Source: Lachnospiraceae bacterium
GTDB taxonomy: Bacteria > Bacillota > Clostridia > Lachnospirales > Lachnospiraceae
Assembly: GCA_017521985.1 (NCBI GenBank)
Contig: JAFXAZ010000002.1
Span: forward strand, 143,051 to 207,050
Length of the DNA: 64,000 bases
Direction of reading: 5' to 3'
Shown in pieces: positions 18,119 to 26,807 of the stretch. Both the position numbers and the translations under genes were made by a program. The number at the start of each line of letters is the position of its first letter. Position 1 is the stretch's first letter. The notes below the pieces were generated by a model, which was given only the letters and a program-made list of their open reading frames with translations, ran no database searches and was not told the DNA's origin.

Positions 18119-19072
18119 GTGGCATTAGGAAATACTAAAATGCAGGCCATTCTAAAAGAATACGAAGCTATCCGCACCCAAAACCGTGATACCTTGAATG
18201 CACGAAGAGACCAAGTTGCCGAGAAAGCACCTGCATATTTTGATTATCACAATCAGATTATTTCCCTGTGTATGAAGCGTACAAATTCCGCTTTATATCC
18301 GGATACCACTACAGATACTTCTTCTGATTATCAAACATCTTTGGCTGCCCTTCGCAAAGCCAAGGAACAGGCACTTATTAAGGCCGGTTTTCCGGCAGAT
18401 TACCTGGAGCCAATCTACGATTGTCCTGATTGTCAGGATACCGGATTTGTGGCCACTGCCCAGTGTAATTGTCTCAAGAGACGTATGGTACGTGCCCTCT
18501 ATGCCCAGTCAGGCATTGAGCATCTTTTAGAAACGAATAATTTCAGCACCCTTTCTTATGAATATTATCAAGGTGCTGATTTAGAAGCATTCCGGGGTGC
18601 TGTGCAGGTTTGTCACGACATGATAGAGCATTTTTCTACCCGTAAAGACAACCTTTTGTTTACAGGCACTGTGGGCTGCGGCAAGTCCTTCTTATCCGGC
18701 TGCGTTGCCAAGGAGCTGATGGACCGGAGTTTCAGCGTGGTTTATTTCAGTGCATCGCAACTTTTTGACATTCTTTACCAAAATGGGCTTTACAACAGCC
18801 AAGAAGACTTGTACAATTATGATTTGGTGATAGTCGACGATTTGGGTTCGGAAGTAACCAATAGTGTAGTTACCGCTGCATTATTTACGTTCTTAAATGA
18901 GCGCATTCTCCGCGGCAAATCCACGATTATTTCCACCAACTTAAGTCTTTCCGAAATGAAAGACCGGTATTCTGAACGTATTGCTTCCCGCATCATTCAG
19001 AACTACAAAATTTGTAAGTTGTCCGGTCCGGACATCAGAATACTTCAAAAACGATTGACAACAAGAAAGTGA
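18119..19072 (+). CDS. Helicase loader, DnaC/DnaI-type primosomal ATPase
   Basis: A 317-residue AAA+ helicase loader. It begins with GTG (18119) behind AAAGGAG. An N-terminal helical region is followed by a zinc-ribbon-like cluster (CPDCQDTGF, then QCNC; about residues 100-120). The ATPase has Walker A FTGTVGCGKS (near 180), Walker B LVIVDDLGSE (near 240), and sensor/Arg-finger regions (TIISTNLS, RIASRI). It loads the replicative helicase (the dnaB product at 59862 is the likely client). The stop overlaps the upstream GTG of the prs reading frame, so dnaD-like, dnaI-like and prs probably form one transcript. Confidence 0.9.
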   Translation: MALGNTKMQAILKEYEAIRTQNRDTLNARRDQVAEKAPAYFDYHNQIISLCMKRTNSALYPDTTTDTSSDYQTSLAALRKAKEQALIKAGFPADYLEPIYDCPDCQDTGFVATAQCNCLKRRMVRALYAQSGIEHLLETNNFSTLSYEYYQGADLEAFRGAVQVCHDMIEHFSTRKDNLLFTGTVGCGKSFLSGCVAKELMDRSFSVVYFSASQLFDILYQNGLYNSQEDLYNYDLVIVDDLGSEVTNSVVTAALFTFLNERILRGKSTIISTNLSLSEMKDRYSERIASRIIQNYKICKLSGPDIRILQKRLTTRK

Positions 19073-19083
19073 GGATTTCATCC

Positions 19084-20268
19084 GTGTCTACACAAGAAAA
19101 ACGTAACTTAAACTCCATTCCTGTCGGTTCCTTAGGTATGATTCCTTTGGACAGCTGCAAGCCGCTTGGCGAAAAAATTGACAAGTATCTTGTAAAATGG
19201 CGTACTGAGCGCGAGAACGAACACAAAGACAGCTTAGCATTCTCCGGCTACCAGAGAGGCTCTTACATCTTAAAAGCAAAAACACCACGTTTTGGCTCCG
19301 GTGAAGGTAAGGGCGTTATTTTGGAATCTGTCAGAGGATATGACTTATATATTATGTCAGACGTGACCAATCACAGTCTGACCTACTCCTTATTCGGAAA
19401 TCAGAATCACATGTCTCCGGATGACCACTATCAGGATTTAAAGAGAATCATTGCTGCTGTTGGAGGTAAAGCAAGACGTATTACCGTTATTATGCCTTTC
19501 TTATATGAAAGCCGTCAGCACAAGCGTTCCGCGAGAGAATCCTTAGACTGTGCTATCGCACTTCAGGAATTGATAAAGATGGGTGTAGACCACATCATCA
19601 CCTTTGATGCTCACGACCCACGTGTACAGAACGCTATTCCTTTAAATGGTTTTGAGACCGTTCAGCCAAACTACCAGTTTATCAAAGCACTGCTTAAGAA
19701 CGTGCCTGATTTACAGTTAGACTCCAAGCACATGATGGTTATTTCCCCGGATGAAGGCGGTATGAAGCGTGCTATTTACATTGCTAACGTTTTAGGCTTA
19801 GACATGGGTATGTTCTACAAGAGACGCGACTACACACAGATTATCGATGGACGTAACCCAATCGTTGCTCATGAATTCCTTGGTACCAGCGTAGAAGGCA
19901 AGGACATGATTATCATCGACGATATGATTTCTTCCGGTGACTCCATGTTAGAAGTTGCTGCCGCATTAAAAGAGCGCAAGGCAAATCGTATTTTTGTATT
20001 CTCTACCTTTGGCTTATTTACAAACGGCTTAGAGATTTTTGACAAAGCTCATGAAAGCGGCCTCATCGACAAGGTATTTACTACCAACCTGATTTACCAG
20101 ACCCCTGAGTTACTCAGCAAGCCTTGGTACGTAAGCACAGACATGAGTAAGTACATTGCTTACTTAATCGACACCTTAAATCACGATGCTTCCATCAGTG
20201 ATTTATTAAATCCTTCCGACCGTATCAACAAAATTGTTGCAAGATACAAAAACGGAGAGCTTAGATAA
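19084..20268 (+). CDS. prs: Ribose-phosphate pyrophosphokinase (long variant)
   Basis: A 394-residue PRPP synthetase, longer than the usual 310-320. Key motifs are present: YESRQHKRSARE (the flexible-loop region), TFDAHDP (metal-binding), VISPDEGGMKRA and the PRPP loop IIIDDMISSGDSM. The N-terminal half is divergent from the common bacterial enzyme (the usual ESVRG segment is kept, but flanks differ). It makes PRPP from ribose-5-phosphate and ATP. The GTG at 19084 is taken as start, with GTGAGG nine bases upstream; the GTG at 19069 overlaps the previous stop and lacks a ribosome site. An intrinsic terminator follows. Confidence 0.88.
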   Translation: MSTQEKRNLNSIPVGSLGMIPLDSCKPLGEKIDKYLVKWRTERENEHKDSLAFSGYQRGSYILKAKTPRFGSGEGKGVILESVRGYDLYIMSDVTNHSLTYSLFGNQNHMSPDDHYQDLKRIIAAVGGKARRITVIMPFLYESRQHKRSARESLDCAIALQELIKMGVDHIITFDAHDPRVQNAIPLNGFETVQPNYQFIKALLKNVPDLQLDSKHMMVISPDEGGMKRAIYIANVLGLDMGMFYKRRDYTQIIDGRNPIVAHEFLGTSVEGKDMIIIDDMISSGDSMLEVAAALKERKANRIFVFSTFGLFTNGLEIFDKAHESGLIDKVFTTNLIYQTPELLSKPWYVSTDMSKYIAYLIDTLNHDASISDLLNPSDRINKIVARYKNGELR

Positions 20269-20294
20269 TTCTCACTATATTCTATAAAGCATTT

Positions 20295-20323
20295 AAGGAG
20301 ACTGCGTGTGCGGTCTCCTTTTT
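20295..20323 (+). terminator. Intrinsic terminator after prs
   Basis: Stem AAGGAGAC (20295-20302) with GTCTCCTT (20313-20320), loop of 10 bases, followed by TTT. It ends the dnaD/dnaI/prs unit. Confidence 0.75.
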
Positions 20324-20340
20324 GATATTCATTGATTTGC

Positions 20341-20463
20341 AATTTAGTAAATCATGGTTTAGTAAATTGTAATTCACTAAATTGTATTTTACCTATTGAC
20401 TTTGTCATTTTAGTGGATTATAATTAAGTAAATCGTAAATTACTAAATTGTAAACCAGTAAAC
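20341..20463 (+). repeat. Iteron-like 15-16 bp repeats around a promoter
   Basis: Two groups of three related sites. Group one: ATTTAGTAAAT (20342), TTTAGTAAAT (20359) and TTCACTAAAT (20373). Group two: TTAAGTAAAT (20424), ATTACTAAAT (20439) and ACCAGTAAAC (20453). Within a group the copies recur every 14-17 bases and several are followed by TGTAA or CGTAA. Group one ends about 10 bases before the -35; group two starts at the end of the -10. This is a typical layout of an operator array for the downstream ATPase gene (inference). Confidence 0.6.
20396..20424 (+). promoter_or_regulatory. Consensus promoter of the DUF234-type ATPase gene
   Basis: TTGACT (20396-20401), a 17-base spacer and TATAAT (20419-20424). 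It is flanked on both sides by the AGTAAAT repeats. Confidence 0.8.
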
Positions 20464-20476
20464 GGAGGTTCTTAAT

Positions 20477-21865
20477 ATGTTTATAGGTAGAGAAACAGAA
20501 CTGGAACATATGAGCAAATTATACAATTCAAATAAGTTTGAGTTTGTAGTTATGTATGGACGTAGACGTGTTGGTAAAACTGCAATTATTAATGAATTTA
20601 CCCAAGGCAAACCGGCAATTTTCTTTACCGGTGTAGAAACCAACGAAAAACAAAACTTAGAAAATTTTAGTAAAAGTATTTTAGAATTTGTCACAAAGAA
20701 GCCCGCTAACACTTCTTTTGATTCTTTTCAGACTGCGCTGGAATTTGTATTTGACCTTGCCAAGGAGGAGCGACTGATATTGGTAATTGATGAGTACCCT
20801 TATGTTGCCAGGGCTTCAAAAAGTCTTGCTTCTACCTTACAATTACTTATTGATAAAAATAAAGATACCTCCAAGCTATTTCTTATTCTTTGCGGTTCCT
20901 CTATGTCATACATGGAAGACCAGGTACTTGCATACAAAGCTCCGCTCTTCGGGCGCAGAACTGCACAGTTTAAAGTACTGCCATTTGAATTCCGGGATGC
21001 CTGCAAATATTTTAACGAATTATCCAACGAAGATAAAGCATTAGCTTATGGGATTGTAGGGGGAACGCCACAATACCTGTTACAGTTGAACGATAAATTG
21101 TCTATGGAAGACAATATTAAAAATACGTACCTCAATCCAACCTCTTCCATTTATGAAGAACCACAAAACCTGTTAAAGCAAGAGGTTCGTGAGCCTGCTA
21201 TTTACAATGCTATTATTGCTGCTATTGCTGCCGGCTATACCAAAATGTCCGAAATATCTACAAAGGTAGGCGAAGACACCAGCGTATGTGCAACTTATAT
21301 TAAAAATTTAGTTTCACTTGGAATTGTAAAAAGAGAAACGCCTTTTGGCGAAGATTCTGCACGAAAAACCATTTATTCCATTGAAGATAATATGTTCCGT
21401 TTCTGGTATCGCTTTGTACCGGAAAACACGTCCATTATCTCACGTGGTGCTACGGAGCTTGCTTACAGTCGCATACAACCACATTTATCCGATTACATGG
21501 GCAGCATTTTTGAAGAAATCTGCAAACAATATCTTTGGACACTTTTATTAACCGGAAAATGCGCCATTAACTTTACTGACCTTGGCAGATGGTGGGGAAC
21601 CAACCCAAAAACCAGACAACAGGTTGAAATTGACATTATGGGAACCGCCGATAAAAACACTGCACTTTTTGCAGAATGCAAATGGACCACTGAAAAGGTA
21701 GACCTTGGCGTACTAGAAGACCTGGAAGGAAAAAGCATGCTGTTCCACTTCCCAAATAAACATTACTATTTATTTGCAAAGAATGGCTTTACCAAAGGAT
21801 GCATGGATAAGGCAAACCAAATGAAAAATGTAACCTTGATAAGTTATGAGGACATGGTGCAATAA
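20477..21865 (+). CDS. ATP-binding protein, archaeal-type ATPase with C-terminal DUF234 nuclease-like domain
   Basis: A 462-residue protein. The N-terminal AAA/STAND-like ATPase starts FIGRETELEHM and has Walker A YGRRRVGKTAI (near 30) and Walker B LILVIDEYPYV (near 100). A winged-helix region lies in the middle (YTKMSEISTKVGEDTSV). The C-terminal DUF234 region contains VEIDIMG followed by FAECKW, matching the D and E-x-K residues of PD-(D/E)XK nucleases. Related proteins are scattered in archaea and anaerobic bacteria, often on mobile DNA; their function is unknown. Strong promoter with iteron-like repeats, GGAGG ribosome site, and its own terminator: an autonomous unit, possibly autoregulated. 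Confidence 0.88.
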   Translation: MFIGRETELEHMSKLYNSNKFEFVVMYGRRRVGKTAIINEFTQGKPAIFFTGVETNEKQNLENFSKSILEFVTKKPANTSFDSFQTALEFVFDLAKEERLILVIDEYPYVARASKSLASTLQLLIDKNKDTSKLFLILCGSSMSYMEDQVLAYKAPLFGRRTAQFKVLPFEFRDACKYFNELSNEDKALAYGIVGGTPQYLLQLNDKLSMEDNIKNTYLNPTSSIYEEPQNLLKQEVREPAIYNAIIAAIAAGYTKMSEISTKVGEDTSVCATYIKNLVSLGIVKRETPFGEDSARKTIYSIEDNMFRFWYRFVPENTSIISRGATELAYSRIQPHLSDYMGSIFEEICKQYLWTLLLTGKCAINFTDLGRWWGTNPKTRQQVEIDIMGTADKNTALFAECKWTTEKVDLGVLEDLEGKSMLFHFPNKHYYLFAKNGFTKGCMDKANQMKNVTLISYEDMVQ

Positions 21866-21881
21866 TTTACACTACACCCAA

Positions 21882-21927
21882 AAGGCACAATCTTCGGAGA
21901 CTAATCCGTTGATTGTGCCTTGCTTTT
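21882..21927 (+). terminator. Intrinsic terminator between convergent genes
   Basis: Stem AAGGCACAATC (21882-21892) with GATTGTGCCTT (21911-21921), then GCTTTT. It lies between the ATPase gene and the oppositely oriented gene ending at 21926. Confidence 0.75.
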
Positions 21928-22417
21928 ATCGTGCATAAAAATCGTCAGGACCAAATAAATCGTCCAGAAAACTCAGCTTCTTGATGCTGCCAGTTGCTAA
22001 ATTCAAGTATCCCTCATCTGTGCGTACATAATACTCATGTATTCCTTGATAATAATAGTGTTCGTTTTTATCTACATAACATGAATGTTCATTATCTGTT
22101 GTATACTGAAGCACGATTCCATTCGTAAAATCGTAGATTGCATAACCAACAGGTGCTATCTTATAAAAAATAGCTATCGGCTCTTCAGCAAAATTATATA
22201 ACAGAAAGCTGTTTGAAAAATCTATAACTTCTTCAACTGACGTAGTCTGTGAAGTTACTTCATGAGACATCTGTGAAAGTACATCCTCACAGTACGTGAC
22301 GTTTGTAACATCTACTGAAACTGCTTCTTTAGATGACTTAATGTTGAAAAAACATAACACAATGCCACCTAATACTAAAACTAATATAATCAATGGAGCA
22401 AATACTTTTCTTGTCAT
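21926..22417 (-). CDS. Membrane-anchored extracytoplasmic protein of unknown function
   Basis: A 163-residue protein not recognised with confidence. It has an N-terminal membrane segment (FAPLIILVLVLGGIVLCFF, about residues 6-24), then an extracytoplasmic region of about 140 residues rich in Tyr and acidic residues. The stretch APVGYAIYDFTNGIVLQYT resembles propeptide/inhibitor-like segments of streptopain-type and C39-like proteins, which is only suggestive. The start at 22417 has GAGGTT upstream; a longer frame would overlap the previous gene. It follows the 837-residue exported protein by seven bases, so the two are probably co-expressed and may act together at the cell surface. Confidence 0.6.
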   Translation of the reverse strand: MTRKVFAPLIILVLVLGGIVLCFFNIKSSKEAVSVDVTNVTYCEDVLSQMSHEVTSQTTSVEEVIDFSNSFLLYNFAEEPIAIFYKIAPVGYAIYDFTNGIVLQYTTDNEHSCYVDKNEHYYYQGIHEYYVRTDEGYLNLATGSIKKLSFLDDLFGPDDFYAR

Positions 22418-22424
22418 AATAACC

Positions 22425-24938
22425 TCAATTCTCCGCCCTACGATAATACGTAAACACCTGATTCTCTGTCTCTTCCAGCATTTCGCTTGCGTCACTACGT
22501 GACATATAACCCAGTTTCTTATTTACAGGGTCCATGACTACGATATTAAACTGGTTGAAGCCGGTAATGAGCAGTGCTTCGCCGGTGTCATAGAGCACCA
22601 TAATCGGAATGTCCTGGTTGGTATAGTACAGTAGTCCTGCCAGGCTGCTGCCGGTTACGTCCATAAACACGTAGTCTTCGGAGGCATTCGCCAAAATCTG
22701 CTGGCAGGTTTTGCCCTGGTTTAATTCTTCCAAGGTATCTCGTGGGCTTCCGATTTGCCTAAGCATCATATCCAGGCAAATATTCTTAGAGCTTCTATCC
22801 TGGGTAGCTGCTTCCAGTTCGATTGCCATAATCTGATTTTTGATTACGGTGGCTGCTTTTTTCCAAATCACAAGCCCTTCTGCATCACGAGCATAGCCAT
22901 CCAGTGCATCTGCCTTCTGCATGGCTTCTCCGGCATCTGCCACATACTCCGTTACACGCCATGGATTATGTGCGGTGCAGTATTCCTTCACACTGCTTGC
23001 ATTTACCTCAATGGTCCGGCGACCCTCGAAAAATACTTCCTTTGCTTTTACATGCTTTAACGTAGCCGTATCAATTTTATTTTTTAGTTCCACCTGGGTA
23101 ATGGTCTGGTAGCTAGCCGTCAAAGCGGTTGCAATGGTGTTGTAGTTATCGTCTCCGCCCTTGTTTGCTACAATCTGGTCCTGTGGTGCCGCACTTATTT
23201 TGCCATCTGCAAGTCGCACTCTCTCCAATAAAATCTGATTGCCGGAGATGGTGCAGCCTGTAATAAACATATTTTCTGCCGTATATTGCTTTTGAATTTC
23301 GCCCTGAGCGTCCTGAATACAGATTACACTCATATACTCTGCATAGGTGCCATCACTTTGCAATATATTGTCTGCTTCTTTGGCGATGCCATATACAAAG
23401 TCATTGCCGATAAAGCCCTGCGGCACGATAGTATCCCCACTTATTACCTTAATTTCCCGCACTTCACCAATTTCTAATTGCAAAAAATACACCTGCTTAC
23501 CATCGCTTACCACCACGCAGCTATGGTCTTTAGACACAAACAACTCCTGCTGCGGGTTATAGTCAACCAGCACCTTAGCACTGCCTGTCAAAACATCACA
23601 AGCCACAATATTGCCGTCTACACAAAAATAAAACTGTCCTTGTCTGCTCAAATACGCCAGCTCGTTTATCTCCTGCATCACATATGCGGGACTTTTGTCG
23701 CTTTCATAAAAGCCTACTTCTTCAATCAATTTGGTCTGACCATTATAAGAATACAGGGCAACACCCACTTTCCCCTCATGGTTTCCGCGATTCATGTACC
23801 CATATACCACAAAATAAATGGAGCCATTTTCGCTGACCTGCAATACTTTTATATTATTTTCAAAATACGTACTGCGTTTATCTCCGTTCACCCCATCCAT
23901 AAACCCATACACATAGTTCATTTCATTGCTGTTGTCATCATAGTAATACAGGGTACTGTTTACCACAAATGCCGCCATATTACCATCTTCACTTTCCGTT
24001 ACCGAAATATCATTATTCTGTATGGACAAGTTGATTTTATCATTTTGATACACGTCTCCCTCGTACTGAAAGATATGGTTTGCGGTGCGCTCATAATCCA
24101 GCAGATACATTTTTTCACCATAGGTGGACACCAAAAAACTCTCCACCACATGATAATACTCCACAGATTCATTCACGATACTGGATACATAATAATCCAA
24201 GGTATAAGCGCCATAATTATCCTGCAAAAATGTAATATATACATCCGGCTCCTTTACACGCTCCACCGGCAAATCTCCCCACACAACCTGTTTAGAGGCA
24301 GAATAAATATCCACATATGCAAGAGAGGTATTGGCACGGCTTCGGTCTGTTTCCATGTAAGGCGCAATTTTAGACACCTTTTCCTTCTGAAAGGTATTCT
24401 CATGAAACTCCCATACAAATGCCAACTGGTTGTCCAAATCATAGGTGTTTCCATAGATAAAACGGGTATAATAATGGATTTCATCGTGGCTATCCGTGAC
24501 AAGAGTGGTGGTAAAGATATACTCCTCTCCCGGCATAATCAAATCCTTTATTTTAATGTCAAAATCCAGGACGTCGGTTTCTTTTTCCTTCCAGGTCGCG
24601 TTGCCTGACTCAATCAGACGGCTGCCGTCATTATTACGAACTTCGTAACTTATTTCTTTAATTTCTGCACCAAAGGTTTCAATCTGACCATGAAACATGC
24701 GGTCTTCTCCCACCGGGTAAACATATGACGCAACATCACTGACACGCATGTCATATGTGTAACCGCGCAACGTATTAAAGTGTTCCTCTCCTATTACCAC
24801 CGATACAAGCGGTAATGTTGGTGCAGATAACTCAATGGTCATGTCCTGACTATTTCGATTAACAAACTTGTAGGAACCTATTATACTGGCAAAGAATACT
24901 ACCAGAAACGTCCCCCACATCACAAGCCTTTTATTCAT
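22425..24938 (-). CDS. Large exported protein with C-terminal papain/C39-like domain, unknown function
   Basis: An 837-residue protein with one N-terminal membrane segment (LVMWGTFLVVFFASIIGSY) and a long extracytoplasmic region. Residues of roughly 200-560 consist of repeating beta-strand-like segments (AFVVNSTLYYYDDNSNEM, YSYNGQTKLIEE, FYFCVDGNIVACDVLTG), consistent with a propeller-like fold. The last 130 residues look like a C39-type papain fold: a Cys in NICLDMMLRQIG and the closing strand ALLITGFNQFNIVVMDPVN. The position where C39 peptidases carry the catalytic His before the VTGY-like strand here reads ALLITGFN, so activity is doubtful. Overlaps the methyltransferase gene by eight bases. 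Confidence 0.65.
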   Translation of the reverse strand: MNKRLVMWGTFLVVFFASIIGSYKFVNRNSQDMTIELSAPTLPLVSVVIGEEHFNTLRGYTYDMRVSDVASYVYPVGEDRMFHGQIETFGAEIKEISYEVRNNDGSRLIESGNATWKEKETDVLDFDIKIKDLIMPGEEYIFTTTLVTDSHDEIHYYTRFIYGNTYDLDNQLAFVWEFHENTFQKEKVSKIAPYMETDRSRANTSLAYVDIYSASKQVVWGDLPVERVKEPDVYITFLQDNYGAYTLDYYVSSIVNESVEYYHVVESFLVSTYGEKMYLLDYERTANHIFQYEGDVYQNDKINLSIQNNDISVTESEDGNMAAFVVNSTLYYYDDNSNEMNYVYGFMDGVNGDKRSTYFENNIKVLQVSENGSIYFVVYGYMNRGNHEGKVGVALYSYNGQTKLIEEVGFYESDKSPAYVMQEINELAYLSRQGQFYFCVDGNIVACDVLTGSAKVLVDYNPQQELFVSKDHSCVVVSDGKQVYFLQLEIGEVREIKVISGDTIVPQGFIGNDFVYGIAKEADNILQSDGTYAEYMSVICIQDAQGEIQKQYTAENMFITGCTISGNQILLERVRLADGKISAAPQDQIVANKGGDDNYNTIATALTASYQTITQVELKNKIDTATLKHVKAKEVFFEGRRTIEVNASSVKEYCTAHNPWRVTEYVADAGEAMQKADALDGYARDAEGLVIWKKAATVIKNQIMAIELEAATQDRSSKNICLDMMLRQIGSPRDTLEELNQGKTCQQILANASEDYVFMDVTGSSLAGLLYYTNQDIPIMVLYDTGEALLITGFNQFNIVVMDPVNKKLGYMSRSDASEMLEETENQVFTYYRRAEN

Positions 24939-26139
24939 TCAACCAGCCTCCGTCAGAAAAAATTTGCTGCAATGTTGTATTTACTCCCAATTCATTCGTA
25001 AAGCTTCTAAGTGTCTCATTATCGGTACTGCTGCCCTTGGCACGCATTCCGGTTCTTTTGGTGGCACGAATTAAAATATTTTTCGGCGTATGTTCCATAT
25101 CAATAAACTCCAACACCTGTGTGTCATACCCAAGATTTTCCAGCACATTGGCGCGGATAGCATCTGTCAAAAGCGCAGACATACGCTCCTTCAACAATCC
25201 ATATTTTAACACCGGCTTTAAGAAATCATTCTGAATTTGCTTATTTACTTCATGCTGACAGCAAGGAACCGTCAAAATAACGCTGGCTCCCCACTTTACC
25301 GCCTTCTCAATGGCATAATCCGTGGCGGTATCACAGGCATGCAGCGTTACCACCATATCCACGCTGTCTGCACCGGTAAACTGGGCAATATCCCCCATTT
25401 CAAAGCGCAGCGCTTCAAACCCATAGCGCTTTGCCAACTCATTACAATGTGCAATCACGTCTGCCTTTAAATCCAGCCCAATCACCTCGATGGAAAGCCC
25501 CTGCATATCATGAAGATAATAATACATGGCAAAGGTCAAGTAAGACTTGCCACAGCCAAAATCGATAATACGAATAGTACGCCCTGTGGGAAGCTTTGGC
25601 AGAATATCCCGGATAAACTCCAGATACTTGTTAATCTGACGGAACTTGTCGTATTTTGCCTTAACGACCTTGCCCTCCAGATTCATAATCCCTAAATCAA
25701 TGAGGAAAGGAATTTTCTGCCCCTCATCCAAGATGTATTGTTTTTTTCGGTTATGATTTAAGTTTACTTTTTCTGCAGATGCTTTATGTTTGGTTTTTAT
25801 CGTAGCCTTGCCTTTTTTACTGATCAAGATAGTGCATTCTGCACGCTCTGTCTGAATCAGTGCCTGCTTAAAATCCTGCTCCATATACGTACAGATACGC
25901 TCCACAGCCTCTGTAATGGTAAGATTACTGTGAAGCACCTTGGTTCCAACGTATAAAGTTTCCTGAATATACAACTCGTCCTTCAGGCGAACCGGACGCA
26001 GCTTCACCTTGGAAGCCTTATCCGGATTCTTTGCATTGCTCAAAATTACCTGTATCAATGTTTCGTTTATAAGTTCTGTGATTGTGTTTCTAATCGTTTC
26101 CATGTCTTTACTTTTGGTTTCCATTCTTTTTAACTTCAT
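24931..26139 (-). CDS. SAM-dependent methyltransferase, METTL25-like family
   Basis: A 402-residue class I methyltransferase. The N-terminal 150 residues form an unassigned domain. The SAM-binding domain follows, with IIDFGCGKSYLTFAM (motif I, near 190), VIGLDLKADVI (acidic loop), MGDIAQF, and a motif IV-like LHACDTATDYAIEKAV, followed by TVPCCQHEVNKQ. The LHACDTA and PCCQHE motifs recall the METTL25/PF13679 group of putative RNA methyltransferases. The start at 26139 overlaps the stop of a 16-codon upstream frame (ATGA); no good ribosome site lies directly in front, so coupling to that frame is plausible. First main gene of a three-gene leftward unit. Confidence 0.82.
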   Translation of the reverse strand: MKLKRMETKSKDMETIRNTITELINETLIQVILSNAKNPDKASKVKLRPVRLKDELYIQETLYVGTKVLHSNLTITEAVERICTYMEQDFKQALIQTERAECTILISKKGKATIKTKHKASAEKVNLNHNRKKQYILDEGQKIPFLIDLGIMNLEGKVVKAKYDKFRQINKYLEFIRDILPKLPTGRTIRIIDFGCGKSYLTFAMYYYLHDMQGLSIEVIGLDLKADVIAHCNELAKRYGFEALRFEMGDIAQFTGADSVDMVVTLHACDTATDYAIEKAVKWGASVILTVPCCQHEVNKQIQNDFLKPVLKYGLLKERMSALLTDAIRANVLENLGYDTQVLEFIDMEHTPKNILIRATKRTGMRAKGSSTDNETLRSFTNELGVNTTLQQIFSDGGWLNE

Positions 26140-26186
26140 GTACGAGTGCTTGTATCTTGCATTGTACACACTTTATCAATATACAT
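26136..26186 (-). CDS. Possible 16-codon leader peptide coupled to the methyltransferase
   Basis: On the minus strand a GAGGT ribosome site is followed, 4-5 bases later, by ATG and a 16-codon frame (MYIDKVCTMQDTSTRT). Its TGA stop overlaps the ATG of the methyltransferase. The ribosome site fits this small frame and not the larger gene. Whether it is translated is unknown; it may simply deliver ribosomes to the downstream start. Confidence 0.35.
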   Translation of the reverse strand: MYIDKVCTMQDTSTRT

Positions 26187-26222
26187 TTTAACCTCATTAG
26201 CGTAAAATCACAACATTTATTT

Positions 26223-26663
26223 CTAGAAAATACCTTTATCACCGTACGGAGATTTCCAACTATCCTGCTCTACAAAAATCTGAGAGCGTCTGCGACCCTT
26301 GGTGTCCCCATGTCTGCGGTTAAAAATCTCGTCAAACAAAAGCACCTGCACCATGTCACTAATCCATTCCCATTTTTCTTTGGAATGCTCTTCGCCCTTT
26401 TCTTCTGCTTCATTTTGCAAAATTTTCACAATACTCTCTGCCAAGCGGTACAACTGCCACCTATCCGGATACTCGTCATAAATCATGCTTTCTTCATAAT
26501 CCATGCGGTCCAGCACCTCTGCGATCTTGGAAAGCAGCCTTTTTGCCTCCTGAGGATACATCTCACGCAAGTATTCAATATCCCTTGCTGCTTTATTTTC
26601 CTGTCTGTAAGGATACCTTACAGGATATGTCATATAAAATGGTAAATATACCTTGTTGTCCAT
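26223..26663 (-). CDS. Conserved-looking hypothetical protein, 146 aa
   Basis: A 146-residue soluble protein not recognised. It opens MDNKVYLPFYMTYPVRY and is rich in Tyr, Glu and Arg; the middle is predicted helical (EYLREMYPQEAKRLLSKIAEVLDRM). The C-terminus (FEQDSWKSPYGDK-like, preceded by RRHGDTKGRRRS) is basic. There is no signal peptide or membrane segment. The start at 26663 has AAAAAGG about ten bases upstream; a longer frame to 26747 has no ribosome site. It lies between the atp-side repeat array and the methyltransferase leader and may be transcribed alone. Confidence 0.65.
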   Translation of the reverse strand: MDNKVYLPFYMTYPVRYPYRQENKAARDIEYLREMYPQEAKRLLSKIAEVLDRMDYEESMIYDEYPDRWQLYRLAESIVKILQNEAEEKGEEHSKEKWEWISDMVQVLLFDEIFNRRHGDTKGRRRSQIFVEQDSWKSPYGDKGIF

Positions 26664-26807
26664 GTCAAAAATACCTTTTTTATTATAATATGCCTGTTTT
26701 CCAAAAGGTGCGCCTGTGGCTGTGCAGTTGTTAGAATGAGCCTGCACACCCTATACACAACAAAGAAGCACCCACCATCCGTGCAAAGGATGGAGAACAT
26801 TTAACCT

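Noticed and set aside
23478-24608. A 376-codon plus-strand frame
   Set aside because: It lies entirely antisense to the 837-residue exported protein, has an Ile/His-rich composition typical of a shadow frame, and no ribosome site or recognisable motif.
26775-26793. Terminator hairpin CCATCC...GGATGG
   Set aside because: The six-base stem lacks a U-tract on either side; it is too weak to call.
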